Notes: generated by a model from the sequence alone, not told the origin. A stretch of 64,000 bases of DNA from Xenorhabdus doucetiae (GCF_000968195.1 NZ_FO704550.1:1054001-1118000); one strand, 5' to 3'; positions 54,301-59,854 are shown, numbered from the stretch's first letter. Made by a program: numbers and translations.

Positions 54301-55624
54301 CATTGCCAACCGGGCGCATAAAATCGCTTACGACGCGGCCCTCAAGGCACAGGGCGCGGAAGTCGGCGGCGGCCAGCGTCAGGCGGTGACGGCGGTGGTT
54401 ACCGCCCTGCAAGGACTGGCGGGTGGTGATATTAAAGCGGCCATCGCCGGCGGCGCAGCACCTTACCTTGCTAATGCGGTCAAGGACCTGACTTACGGCG
54501 GTAAGCCGTATGAGCAACTGACGGCGGAGGAAAAAGCCACCAACCTGCTGGCGCATGCGATTTTGGGCGGCGTGATTGCCGAGATGAAAGGCGGCTCTGC
54601 GACTGCCGGCGCGGTAGGGGCGGCCAGCGGGGAACTGGCCGCCTCGGCGATTGCGGGTGCGCTTTACGGCGGAAAAACCATGGATGAACTTTCACCAGAT
54701 GAGAAGGAAAAAGTCAGTAACTTGTCTACAATTGCAGGAGGTCTGGCGGCAGGGCTGGCGACCGATTCGACGGCGGGCGGAGTGAGCGGGGCGCAGACAG
54801 CGAAGAACGCGGTCGAGAATAATGCAATAAGTGATATTGTCGAACGTCAGTTATCCGGCGAATCACAGGCTGACAAATACCAGAAAGCCTTAAAGCAAAT
54901 CAAAACTGCGGAAGCCGACTTTAAGGCACAGCATTGTGCCGGACTTAGTGCTGATGCCTGTTCAGCCAGAATAAGCGAACATCGGGCGGAACTCCTTAAG
55001 GGGGCGACTTCGTTTGGGATAGACTTTGTTCCTGTTGCTGGCGATATCAAGAGCTTTGCAGAGGCGCAAAGTGCGATAGACTATCTGGCGGCAGTAGTAG
55101 GTTTGGTGCCTGTTGCGGGTGATGTTGCAGCTAAGGCTATCAAAGGGGCAGAAAAGGCGCTGGCGAAAGGTGATGTTGCAGAAGCATCTAAATTAATTAA
55201 TCAGGCCAGTGATGAAATACAGGCAGTTAAGGCGCTGGATGTTGGTTCCTATAAAGAATTAAAATCTCGTGCAGTCGTGGGGGATAAATTAGAGCATGAC
55301 CATATTCCGTCATTTGCAGCACTGAAAAAAGCAAGAGAAAGTGAGTTGGGTCGCCCTCTGACAAAAGATGAAACAAAAAATCTTTATCAAAACGCAACGG
55401 CTGTTGAAATTCCACGTGATGCTCATAAAGTCAGCCCGACTTACGGAGGTAAAAATACTCCTACTCAAGTTCAGAAAGATGCACAAAATCTTTGTGGGGC
55501 TGTATGTCGTGATACTGACGCATTAAGAAAAAATATGATAAAACAGGGTTATGATCCTAAATTGGTTGATGACGCAGTCAACAAAATCATAGAACGTAAT
55601 CGTGAGATGGGAGTGATTAAATGA
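42314..55624 (+). CDS. cdiA: Giant CdiA contact-dependent inhibition effector
   Basis: 4436 residues. An extended signal peptide region (MNKHCYRVIFNKARQML) leads to a signal ending AQA near residue 67 and the TPS secretion domain (about 68-310, NPAGITCQGCGFIN). The long FHA-1 filament is a repeat field; residues about 660-1370 contain four copies of a 178-residue unit. A non-repetitive, Cys-containing region (about 2600-3050) with 14-residue linker repeats is the likely receptor-binding segment, followed by FHA-2, a pretoxin domain, and VENN at about 4167-4170. The 266-residue C-terminal region has an entry-like segment with two PVAGD motifs and a toxin tip with LEHDHIPS and a downstream His near TYGGKN, suggesting a His-metal nuclease. 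The stop overlaps cdiI. Confidence 0.93.
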   Translation: MNKHCYRVIFNKARQMLMVVSELVSSQTAGQTRGGTSSRPSPAIRVSLSPLIFGVSLALGLVSQGAQAGIVADNQAPGTQQPTVISTANGIPQVNIQTPNGDGVSRNQYSQFDVTQRGAILNNSGTNTKTELGGLITANPWLAQGEAKIILNEVNSSNPSQLNGFIEVAGQRANVIIANPAGITCQGCGFINASQTTLAAGKTLLENGRLKGFEVDNGILAVDGKGLSDAHSDYTRLIGRAVNINAKLHAKELTVTTGRNRVDARGNVTEVLPDSQKNKPAFSLDVAAVGGMYANKIKLVGTEQGVGVRNAGQLGAQAGNLTLDIQGKLTNLGAMAASSDVAISNQGALANQGNIIAGQDITLNTRDEIENQGRLLAGGHQSGSLKLNSGGHLSNRGTIAASVTVTLENQGRFINQGDITAGQNIAVNTRDHLDNQGRMLAGRHLEIKSASLASHNNDQGPAEHRQPVVLAAGADKDGKLTQPGNLTLAIRGTLDNQGIVTASDNIHIQNEGTLTNAGDITARSDIKITTPGALVNQGKVLADHHLDIQSASLKSGPDGILSAGRNKTQPGKLTITSRGRLENQGMMTASDDIVIEEPAELANQGEISAGHDIRITTPGQLTNQGKVLAGHHLDIHSAALASGRNGVLAAGIDKTQPGSLKIHSQGKLDNHGIITASESIHLQNEGGFSHAGDITAGGDITIRARDQLDNAGKMRAGRHLAIHSASLVSQQNGLLAAGTDAQGNLTRPGNLIINSRGKLVNQGVMSASDDIDTENQAEWQNQGKVSAGHDIRINTPGNLTNQGKVLAGHRLDIHSADVENQQDSELAAGVDKTQPGNLEIHSQGKLENHGIITASEHIHLENEGDFSHTGAITAGGDITIRTRDQLDNAGKMLAGRHLDIHSASLVSQQNGLLAAGTDEHGNLTRPGNLIINSRGKLVNQGVMTASDDINTENQAEWQNQGKVSAGHNIRINTPGNLTNQGKVLAGHRLDIHSAALDNQKDSELAAGVDKTQPGNLKIQSQGKLANHGIITASESVHLQNEGDFNHSGAITAGGDITIRTRDHLDNAGKVLAGRHLDIHSASLVSQQQGLLAAGTDEHGNLTRPGNLIINSRGKLVNQGVMTASDDINTENQAEWQNQGKISAGHDIKVNTPGNLTNQGQVLAGHRLDVHSADVENRKAGKLAAGVDKTQPGTVKIHSQGKLANHGIITASENIHLENEGDFSHTGAITAGGDITIRARDQLDNAGKVLAGRHLDIHSASLVSHQDGVLAAGTDAHGKLTRPGNLIIDSRGKLVNQGVMMASDDIGIENPAALDNQGEISSGRDIRVNTVGALANQGRVLAGRHLDIHSAALENQKKGELAAGADPQGKPTQPGNLIINSHGKFVNHGVMAASDDIDIENQADLDNTGEMSSGRDIRLKTPGHLDNQGKVLAGRHLNIESASLASQEQGVLAAGVDKDGGLSQPGDLTLHSQGTLTNLGLMLASDNMTVHDQRQLENQGEMTAGRDLSVNTRDHLANQGKIQAGQHLDITSASLDNQKNAVLAAGIDSSDPSGNLVIHSRGQLTNRGVIRASGDVTLPDQGNLMNEHDIIAGQDMTITTRGHLDNQGRILAGRHLESQSASLHSHQGSTLAAGVDKDVRLTQNGNLTVNTTEEAQLHGQNLARDQLSVNAKTLSLKGSRTDAANLQLTADRQLHLQDAHVSARQHLTLSAPELIDNTRGRLRAETLTLRSQKLNNSQGKITQTGQQSLVLDHQAGIDNTAGVIESSGQDLTVKAQGIANAKGRLIHAGTGVMSIDTPDFQGKAGLVISDGELALDGGDYHLVKSQTSAQKITARIQSLDHRLGKMTQRGTDSLTLDVQHELDNGSGAIAANGTVKLNAETLNNHTLTAGQQNDNKDKLDNDELNHEAGEIIAAEEGQLQMTVKNRLNNQKGQLRASAGMTVTAAEVDNRQGLIAASNGDVTLTTGQLTNTGGKIAGQQHLQLTTQAINNESGQIRAGTAGIDTRQQQLNNTSGVIAAERQMTLRTGELLNRYGDIRSGQSLTIDTHGQQLDNRDSTPQGGVFSQGALRLNVADLNNQSGHIESHDGLHVSGNTLLNRQGQLLGGKQAQLWLDALNNDQGLLQSGGKLTLTTKSLINRHSGDKHGITSKDAMVLKTGALDNDSGVVASSGSLDITADNLNNRQGLLAAQNRFSLTGQRVDNQSGRIKSRQALLLDTQGQVLDNTGGVIDGQAGLTVNSGDLKNQRGTLHGNAVTLTANQLDNRQQGQILSEAGLRLEAGEILNTQGKILALGDLTAQVGHHIDNQAGLIRSGDKTELRAAAIHNQGTQQQDNGIEGKNVIITADQLDNSRGQLFATDNATLTLASVLDNTQGQLQANQQLTVQGRALAVTNTDGEISAGNALTVEADTVTGDGKLRSLGDIRLALLKDFVHTGEIIANGRLQLGTQGNVINRGLISAGTLDGRAVNLTNADIGKILAAHQQWTVNNTLHNTGLLDGGQTVLRATELTNQGTGRIYGDHIAIEAGTLTHRAASGRAAVIAARQRLDLGVGTLNNHAHSLIYSGGDLAFGGRLDERYQARGKGRVINNHSAYIEAMGEMRLAAGTINNINDHFETELQHISQVPMEEYQVQGQRYDTKNHRIIIDNDEVDHVCVDDRGCRDNFQVYRYIRTIKETRVKATDPAKIQAGKNLIIDTTTLTNDKSQLVAGGLLTVTGGDIHNLEVQGERHITDQGRVENFWRIKKKGRDRQGRGSSPYEPSTEIQAITLTPGTVRSSQGPVTLAGQRPADYQGIDARIEPRHGGHIDAGLTAEETRPREVALRPGQRLEVISRPPAVTGHRPVITVGPAETPVIAGEKLAEWGQTLTVGERATVGGKLTGAGETNTGPDEPVTQVGEKVTHGGEKITQVGEKVTHGGEKITSVGEKPVVVRTEIPDYRLPDNSLFKLNLPVENTPSTFVVPVPDNRPLVETDPQFTQMKKWLGTDYMQRALQSDHNNMHKRLGDGFYEQRLIREQVINLTGKRYLPGHQNDEEQFKALMNAGIRAQQAFNLTPGIALSAEQMARLTEDMVWLVNTTVTLPDGRQQTVLAPQVYVRTQAGALDGSGALLSGSQVNLRLSGDMLNQGRIIGQDIQVLAENIRNQGGLLQGDNIDLQARTDMVQRGGTIGAGQSLTLGAGRHIDIASTTRHSDNQAGNNRFSTTYVDNVARVYVQGADGKLHLRAGQDINMSAAQLMSQGENSDIRLDAGRDIQLGSAQTARGEHLEWGRDNYLTHTEAGETGTDIHGAGQVNLRAGRDVSLRASGITAGKTLQVGAGRDVAVMAGEQQQTHDEYLKVKGSNSWVSSATTTTRELYDRTQALSSTLSGDSVNIRSGRDTTVQGSNVVGTQDVAITAVQHLDITTAEEKNHRFSQQEEKKSGLMGTGGVGFTIGSSALKQSSDSEATVQKGSTVGSSDGKVMLRAGEQATVHGSDLIAGKDIEIEAKDVAVTAAQNRYTELNKTEQKQSGLTLALSGAVGSAVNTAVQAANDAKDTKDSRLQALKGTQAVLSGVQGYQAWQLSQAESAKADAMNQAGGNAEKPTDTIGIQLSYGSQSAKSETRTEQTQSQGSQLNAGRDIRITAKGDKAQADSGNIQVAGSSLKAGRDVSLEAKQDIVLQSAENTQTTRGENSSKGGSVGVGLMAGQGGYGIKFSASVNKGKGHETGDGVTHSETLIDAGNQVSLKSGQDTTLKGVQVSGDKVTADIGRNLHLQSEQDKDNYDSKQQNVSAGASFTYGSMSGSASVNASRDKIHSQYDSVNEQTGIFAGKGGFDIKVGEHTQLDGAVIASTADKDKNRLDTGTLGFSDIENKAEYQSEHQSVGISTGGAVGSQLASNMASNMLAGSNHSDSQSSTTHAAVSDGTIIVRDADKQQQDVSALSRDTDNAANSLSPIFDKEKEQQRLAQAQAIAQIGTQVLDIYSTHEAIKATKTATEKLKDPQTQQALKQQAEAQLKQENGDITADAIANRAHKIAYDAALKAQGAEVGGGQRQAVTAVVTALQGLAGGDIKAAIAGGAAPYLANAVKDLTYGGKPYEQLTAEEKATNLLAHAILGGVIAEMKGGSATAGAVGAASGELAASAIAGALYGGKTMDELSPDEKEKVSNLSTIAGGLAAGLATDSTAGGVSGAQTAKNAVENNAISDIVERQLSGESQADKYQKALKQIKTAEADFKAQHCAGLSADACSARISEHRAELLKGATSFGIDFVPVAGDIKSFAEAQSAIDYLAAVVGLVPVAGDVAAKAIKGAEKALAKGDVAEASKLINQASDEIQAVKALDVGSYKELKSRAVVGDKLEHDHIPSFAALKKARESELGRPLTKDETKNLYQNATAVEIPRDAHKVSPTYGGKNTPTQVQKDAQNLCGAVCRDTDALRKNMIKQGYDPKLVDDAVNKIIERNREMGVIK
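44294..46430 (+). repeat. Tandem 534-bp repeats inside cdiA
   Basis: The segment beginning (A/G)AGATCCA(C/G)AGTCAGGG recurs at 44294, 44828, 45362 and 45896, exactly 534 bases apart each time. Each 178-residue unit includes two 89-residue sub-repeats of the FHA-1 type. The first three copies are close to identical over long runs, and the fourth diverges in its second half. Confidence 0.9.
50979..51080 (+). repeat. Short 42-bp tandem repeats in cdiA
   Basis: The 14-residue unit QVGEKVTHGGEKIT occurs twice in succession with only two synonymous base changes, then a partial third unit (SVGEKP). It lies between the FHA-1 field and the conserved region that follows, probably a flexible linker. 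Confidence 0.8.
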
Positions 55625-56082
55625 TGATTGATTGGAGCAAATTTACTAGTTCCCTTGGAACAACAGAATCATCTAAGGAGTTTAATGAACTCTGTCTAGC
55701 GATAGGAGAGCAACCCGAAGTATCCCAAGACCCTTCGGAGTATAACGATCCAATTGGACAAACAACTTATTATAGTTTTGCTCATTCTGGAATAGAAATA
55801 GGCTTCCGAGAGGGGGTATTAAACCATATTCACTTTTATTTTAGTGAGAATGAAGGTTATTCCTGTTTTAAAGGGTGTCTATTATCTAACATTGGCGAAG
55901 GATGGGATGTAGAGAAAGTTATCCAAGTACTAGGAGAACCGTTAATGAAAGGTGGAGGAAAAATGGATATGCTGCTTGGTTACATTAATAACTGGATAAA
56001 ATACGAGTATCAAAAATATGCATTACATCTTCAGTTTAATAAAGATGGTTTATTATGTAACGGTAGTTTAATGTTGCTTTAA
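55621..56082 (+). CDS. cdiI: CdiA immunity protein
   Basis: 153 residues, first codon overlapping the cdiA stop (ATGATG). Strongly AT-rich compared with cdiA, no signal peptide, acidic: the standard picture of a cytoplasmic immunity protein that neutralises the cognate CdiA-CT. The sequence has a WDVEKVIQVLGEPLMKGGGK motif reminiscent of small proteins in which V..VLGEP is conserved, but I do not assign a numbered Imm family. The call rests on position and translational coupling. A hairpin TCCCAG/CTGGGA follows at 56092-56113. Confidence 0.85.
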   Translation: MMIDWSKFTSSLGTTESSKEFNELCLAIGEQPEVSQDPSEYNDPIGQTTYYSFAHSGIEIGFREGVLNHIHFYFSENEGYSCFKGCLLSNIGEGWDVEKVIQVLGEPLMKGGGKMDMLLGYINNWIKYEYQKYALHLQFNKDGLLCNGSLMLL

Positions 56083-56091
56083 GACTAAAAA

Positions 56092-56124
56092 TCCCAGTTG
56101 AATGAGGCTGGGAGCTTCCCTTTA
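56092..56124 (+). terminator. Hairpin after cdiI
   Basis: TCCCAG (56092-56097) pairs with CTGGGA (56108-56113), followed by GCTTCCCTTTAG. A weak terminator. Confidence 0.5.
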
Positions 56125-56132
56125 GCTGTTAG

Positions 56133-56321
56133 CTATTCTCAAACCCTGACCCCATTACGATCCGGTCATGCTGGCGGGTCATTGCAGATGGGGCGCGCTT
56201 ATATCGTCCTCCAACAAATAAGAAAAGTCAGTTCGCAGTTACTGGAGTACAGGCAAACTTCCAATTATTCGATAAATCAGGAAATGTGATCAGTAATGGT
56301 CACTTAAACGTCACCAAATGA
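56133..56321 (+). pseudogene. Orphan toxin C-terminal fragment
   Basis: The frame ending at TGA 56319-56321 encodes ARLYRPPTNKKSQFAVTG followed by VQANFQLFDKSGNVISNGHL, then NVTK. This reads like the conserved end of a polymorphic toxin C-terminus. There is no start or delivery domain; the frame closes upstream at a TAG (56130). A different frame upstream (GHAGGSLQMGR) seems to continue the same protein, suggesting a frameshift near 56190. The stop overlaps the ATG of the Imm8-like gene (ATGA), preserving an ancestral toxin-immunity junction. Displaced toxin modules of this kind are typical downstream of cdi and rhs loci. Confidence 0.7.
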
Positions 56322-56665
56322 AAGCGAATTTAAAAGCATTATGGTCGGATCATTTTTTACTAGAAGAATTTGCACCTCCGGAAAATGATAATTTTTCTTT
56401 ATGGATTGAGTTGTCAATTGGTGTTCATGATGAAGAAGGTGCTGATTATTTTCGAGTGCAAATATGCACTCCCGAATGGCTTTGCAAACACCAATGGGTG
56501 CCAGAATTAATGCGGCACACACTTCTGGTGCGTAAATATGATCTGGATGAAATCCAAAAGACTATCATAGACTATATTGATCAGTGCGAAGGTGATGACT
56601 GGATGGAAATAGCCCAAAAGCTTTCCCGTGTATTTGCCTGGGAATATGAAGATTATCAAGCTTGA
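56318..56665 (+). CDS. Imm8-family immunity protein (orphan)
   Basis: 115 residues. The C-terminal half, with WLCKHQWVPELMRHTLLV, RKYDLDEIQKTIIDYI and AQKLSRVFAWEYEDYQA, matches my recollection of the Imm8 family of polymorphic-toxin immunity proteins. It is translationally overlapped by the orphan toxin fragment, so it probably protects against a toxin that this strain no longer carries in full, or that relatives still deliver. AT-rich; no signal peptide. Confidence 0.8.
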   Translation: MKANLKALWSDHFLLEEFAPPENDNFSLWIELSIGVHDEEGADYFRVQICTPEWLCKHQWVPELMRHTLLVRKYDLDEIQKTIIDYIDQCEGDDWMEIAQKLSRVFAWEYEDYQA

Positions 56666-56759
56666 GTATAAAGGAAGGACTCAGTCTGAAAGCCGGGTTT
56701 TCCTTTTTAGCCTGTTTAGGAAAGATGACGCTACGTGGCACTGTAGTGGAGTAGAAATT

Positions 56760-56790
56760 CCGGATAATCTTGTGCAGGTTATCCGGTTTA
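56760..56790. terminator. Terminator-like hairpin between converging genes
   Basis: CCGGATAA (56760-56767) pairs perfectly with TTATCCGG (56779-56786) and is followed by TTTAATCATTTTC. It lies between the Imm8-like gene and the converging minus-strand gene. Confidence 0.6.
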
Positions 56791-56814
56791 ATCATTTTCT
56801 AATGAAATTGTTTT

Positions 56815-57165
56815 TCAGGCGAGTACTACCGGCAGTTCAGCGCGCAATACGATCAAGCCATAGGCTGTTTCCAGCGTCACAGGATGATCCAATAAGCCGC
56901 TTTCTGTCAGCCAGTCACCCGCCAGATAAAGCTCGCCATTTTCGCGCACCCAATCGATCCCTTGATAAGGGTGGTTTTCGGTATTGTGGAACAATGTGGC
57001 GAGATCCGGCTCGGTTTTTGGCTCAATCAGTGAAAGCATCAAGCCGTTGGCAAATTGTGCGATATGGAACAGTGCATCGGCCGAAAAACCAATTTGATTG
57101 AGCATATTGCCACTGATTACACATTCCGGCAATTCAGCAAAGTGAGATGAAAAATGAAGATCCAT
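56815..57165 (-). CDS. SymE-like small protein
   Basis: 116 residues; start at 57165 chosen for the AAGGAGTG site (a longer frame to 57216 lacks one). Two similar halves are seen: CVISGNMLNQIGFSADALFHIAQFANGLMLSL and LAGDWLTESGLLDHPVTLETAYGLIVLRAE. Each resembles the G-x-W-L-x-x-x-G-F...V.V..G.LVI pattern of SymE/AbrB-like proteins. SymE was described as an SOS-induced RNA-associated toxin; SymE-like genes are also common next to CDI and Rhs immunity clusters. The assignment is by pattern only. Confidence 0.55.
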   Translation of the reverse strand: MDLHFSSHFAELPECVISGNMLNQIGFSADALFHIAQFANGLMLSLIEPKTEPDLATLFHNTENHPYQGIDWVRENGELYLAGDWLTESGLLDHPVTLETAYGLIVLRAELPVVLA

Positions 57166-57363
57166 GAATACACTCCTTGTGAGAATTGAGTTGTTTTTAC
57201 GTGAGCGTCCGGTCATCTTACCTTGCTTTGTCAGATATGACCTATATCACAAAAAAAGGAATTATTTAATGCCATTCCATTCAATGTGACTTATATTAAA
57301 AACGCTATACTTTTCATGTTCTATTACATTAACTTCCTTGTTTCTGGTAGTAGATAATTTATA

Positions 57364-57395
57364 GAAGCCTCAATGGTCGAGCCCATTGAGGCTTC
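57364..57395. repeat. 13-bp inverted repeat
   Basis: GAAGCCTCAATGG (57364-57376) and CCATTGAGGCTTC (57383-57395) are perfectly complementary with a 6-nt loop. There is no T run on the plus strand, so it may be a factor-binding palindrome or part of a terminator in AT-rich DNA. Confidence 0.6.
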
Positions 57396-57511
57396 GTCAC
57401 TTATTATTGGATTCCACTTACAGGTTAAGTTTAGTTTTTTCGTTATTGAATTAATAATGAAAATAGTTAAATTAGAAAGCGTTTAATGTATTGTAAAATG
57501 GATTAGAGAAA

Positions 57512-57937
57512 TTGATAAACGATACCGCTAAAAAAGATAATGGCCAGAAAAATAAAAAACTGTCTCATTATTTTTTGCCTTACAAAACGACGTATGATTT
57601 GCGTTTAACTAAAAGAGAGCCAAATTTAATAAAAATACTGATGCAAATCCAAGGCTATGAATATGGCTTATTGACCGTTTTGGGTGTCCGCCCTTTATCT
57701 CAACGGGGTAACAATAAAAACAGTGCCATTTATGTTGTACGGTGTCGGTGTGGTAAATACGCCGTCAGGACACTCAAGGCCATCAAAAATCCGGCGAATG
57801 TTAATGACATGTGTGAGCATTGCCAACACCTGTTTAAGCTAAGGTGCAGAGAAATCTTTCGCACTACCGGAAAGGATGTTGATTTGTCGGAAGTAACAGG
57901 CATTAAATATAAGATCCCGCTAGAAATTAAAGAATAA
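57512..57937 (+). CDS. Unknown protein with Cys-rich zinc-binding motif
   Basis: 141 residues if translated from the TTG at 57512; no good ATG or ribosome site lies upstream, and the first internal ATG is at about residue 44. The central region VRCRCGKYAVRTLKAIKNP..NDMCEHCQ has a CRC...CEHC pattern that could bind zinc. The N-terminus is Lys/Asn-rich and probably disordered. A nucleic-acid-binding role is possible; the family is not recognised. AT-rich DNA and isolation between the CDI region and ICE genes mark it as cargo. Confidence 0.55.
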   Translation: MINDTAKKDNGQKNKKLSHYFLPYKTTYDLRLTKREPNLIKILMQIQGYEYGLLTVLGVRPLSQRGNNKNSAIYVVRCRCGKYAVRTLKAIKNPANVNDMCEHCQHLFKLRCREIFRTTGKDVDLSEVTGIKYKIPLEIKE

Positions 57938-58076
57938 GGGAGCTGTGTTGCACTTTGGCGTTGAATTCTCGGCATACGCTTTACTCTCTATCCGTGAGAG
58001 CAGCTTGTCAGATATTATAAAATGAACATTTGACCCTGCCTGATACAAACACTATCATCTGAATGTGACTATCCGT

Positions 58077-58184
58077 GATCTTATCGCCTGCAAGGATCAC
58101 CGATTAGATGGCGAAACAAAGCTCCCGTAGCCTGAAAGGGAGCGCATTGCAATGCGGTACATCTGCGCACTTTTGGAAGCAGAT
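58077..58184 (+). ncRNA. Three-hairpin leader module, copy B (orphan)
   Basis: Same order as copy A: GATC...GATC arms; CTCCC(GTAGCCTGAAA)GGGAG, with a full C-G pair where copies A and C have T-G; then ATCTGC (58161-58166) with GCAGAT (58179-58184). No gene starts within 600 bases downstream, so it either regulates nothing now (relic of a lost gene) or acts as an independent RNA. Confidence 0.55.
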
Positions 58185-58403
58185 ATCGTCAGACAAATAA
58201 CCCACCGTCCGGCGATGAAAGTTATCCGGTGTTATGAACAACCGGCTTATCACGCAATACGGGCAGAGCGTTCTCTGCTTTGATCCGAATGATGTATGAC
58301 ATTAACCCACGTTTTAAATCACGCACGATAAACGTCCTGAGTCCTGTACGGTGATTGCACCGCAGGATCAGATAACGTTAATGATTTCAGCGTCCACCGT
58401 TGC

Positions 58404-58448
58404 GCGGCGTCACTTGTGTCAGCGTCAGCGATTACCAAGTGACGCCGC
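58404..58448. repeat. Perfect 13-bp inverted repeat in the noncoding region
   Basis: GCGGCGTCACTTG (58404-58416) and CAAGTGACGCCGC (58436-58448) are perfectly complementary around a 19-base spacer that itself contains the direct repeat GTCAGC-GTCAGC. It resembles a relaxase or initiator binding site but could also be a terminator stem or regulator site. Confidence 0.6.
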
Positions 58449-58818
58449 CAGGCGGCTAACGTCCAGAACACGCCCGGCCTGCCTTTACGACCGATTTGAA
58501 CCACGAATTACCCAGTGAAACCACGAAAAATATGCCATTGACTGACATCTTGTTTGATTGACGAACGAGAGTCCGGTCTGGTTTTCAACCCACTGCCTTG
58601 CAACAGGCTGATACCGTAAAAAAGGAGAAATGACACCATGTCAAGATAATGAGGCGTTCATCCTGACACTTATCAGGCACTGAACGGGGAGCATGTCATC
58701 GCCGTGCTGAGCACGCCGCGAGCTCCTGCAATAACTCAACATAACCTCGCCCTGCTACACATTATCTGACGCACCACGGAACGGTGAACCTGAACCGACA
58801 CGCAGGGAACAGTTAAAA

Positions 58819-59775
58819 ATGAATAAAAACAGCGGTAAAGTGACAGGAGAGGCGCGGATGGCGCAGAAATCGACACGTTCAAAGGTTGAGTTGTTCAGAA
58901 AAGAATTTATTACGCATGCCCGAAAGGCGAGCGGGAGTTTTGTCACGGTCGCGGATCGTGAGCGGATTGCCCGGCAGTTTCTGGATTATTTGAAAAATAA
59001 GGGCATTAAGCTCCGGCAGATGGACAGCCTTAAAGCGAAATATATTGAGCGCTATATTGCCGAGCGTAAGGCCAGCCATGTCAATCATCGGACTCTGCAA
59101 AATGAAATGTCTGCATTGAGAGCTATTTTGGCGCAGGCCGGAAAACACAAGCTGGCGGCACTGGATAATCCTCGTCTGAGCAATCGGGCACTGGGTATTG
59201 TGAATGCGAGCCGCAAGGGCACGAAGGCTGCGCTGATACCGACAGCATTCAATGAAATTTTTCAGCAGGTCGAGCAAAAAGACCGGGGCGTGGCTGCGGT
59301 GATGCAACTGGCGTATGTGCTGGGGTTGCGTACCAAAGAAGCCGTGGAAGCCTATAAGTCCTTAGCGACCTGGAAAAAAGCGCTGGAAAATGGCCATACC
59401 TCCGTGCGGATAGTGTTTGGCACCAAAGGTGGACGGCCGAGGCAGACGGTCATACTCGACCGTGCCGCGTTGTACCACGCCATTAACTATGCGGAGCGTG
59501 CAAAGGCAGAACGCAGCGGCAGATTAATTGATAAGCCGACGATCCATCAGGCGATAGATCGTTACCGTTACGTGGTCAGAAGTGCCGGACTGGTGGGTAA
59601 GCAAGCGCCGCACAGTATGCGTTACCATTTTGCACAGCAATCCGGGGAACATTACAAAGCACAGGGCTTCAGTGAGCGGGAATCGCTGGCGCTGGTGTCG
59701 ATGGATTTGGGGCATGGAGATGGGCGGGGGCGTTATATCCGGCAGGTTTACTATCAGAATAATGAAACGGAATAA
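58819..59775 (+). CDS. Tyrosine-recombinase-like ICE protein (integrase domain)
   Basis: 318 residues (305 if the ATG at 58858, which has an AGGAGAG site, is used). The N-terminal SAM-like core-binding region is at about 25-130 and the catalytic domain from about 145. The catalytic set looks present: R in GLRTKEAVE (about 171), K in FGTKGG, H-x-x-R in PHSMRYHF (about 265-268), LGHGDG (His), and Tyr candidates in RQVYY (about 310-311). In this ICE family such a protein is conserved in the interior, separate from the element-end integrase, and is probably a resolvase or regulatory recombinase. It sits beside the repeat-rich noncoding region. Confidence 0.82.
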   Translation: MNKNSGKVTGEARMAQKSTRSKVELFRKEFITHARKASGSFVTVADRERIARQFLDYLKNKGIKLRQMDSLKAKYIERYIAERKASHVNHRTLQNEMSALRAILAQAGKHKLAALDNPRLSNRALGIVNASRKGTKAALIPTAFNEIFQQVEQKDRGVAAVMQLAYVLGLRTKEAVEAYKSLATWKKALENGHTSVRIVFGTKGGRPRQTVILDRAALYHAINYAERAKAERSGRLIDKPTIHQAIDRYRYVVRSAGLVGKQAPHSMRYHFAQQSGEHYKAQGFSERESLALVSMDLGHGDGRGRYIRQVYYQNNETE

Positions 59776-59854
59776 CGTTATTTTTCCCTGCCGGAAAAAG
59801 AATTACGTATTGACCTTATGATTTCCGTTTATTAGCGTGATAAGGCTTATTAAT

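Larger units (their letters stand above)
57938..58818. other. 880-base noncoding region upstream of the recombinase gene
   Basis: No convincing gene on either strand. It contains copy B of the three-hairpin module (58077-58184), a GCAGAG/CTCTGC hairpin near 58264-58279, a perfect 13-bp inverted repeat at 58404-58448, and CGTGCTGAGCACG near 58712-58724. The density of inverted repeats and absence of coding make it a candidate cis-acting region (regulatory or oriT-like). Confidence 0.5.

Noticed and set aside
42479..54695. Many 60-170 residue minus-strand ORFs across cdiA, some of them similar to each other
   Set aside because: Their mutual similarity is a direct result of the tandem FHA repeats on the plus strand; they have no starts with ribosome sites.
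58319..58504. Minus-strand ORF in the noncoding region before the recombinase
   Set aside because: Short, no ribosome site, and overlaps the 13-bp inverted repeat; no protein family resemblance.
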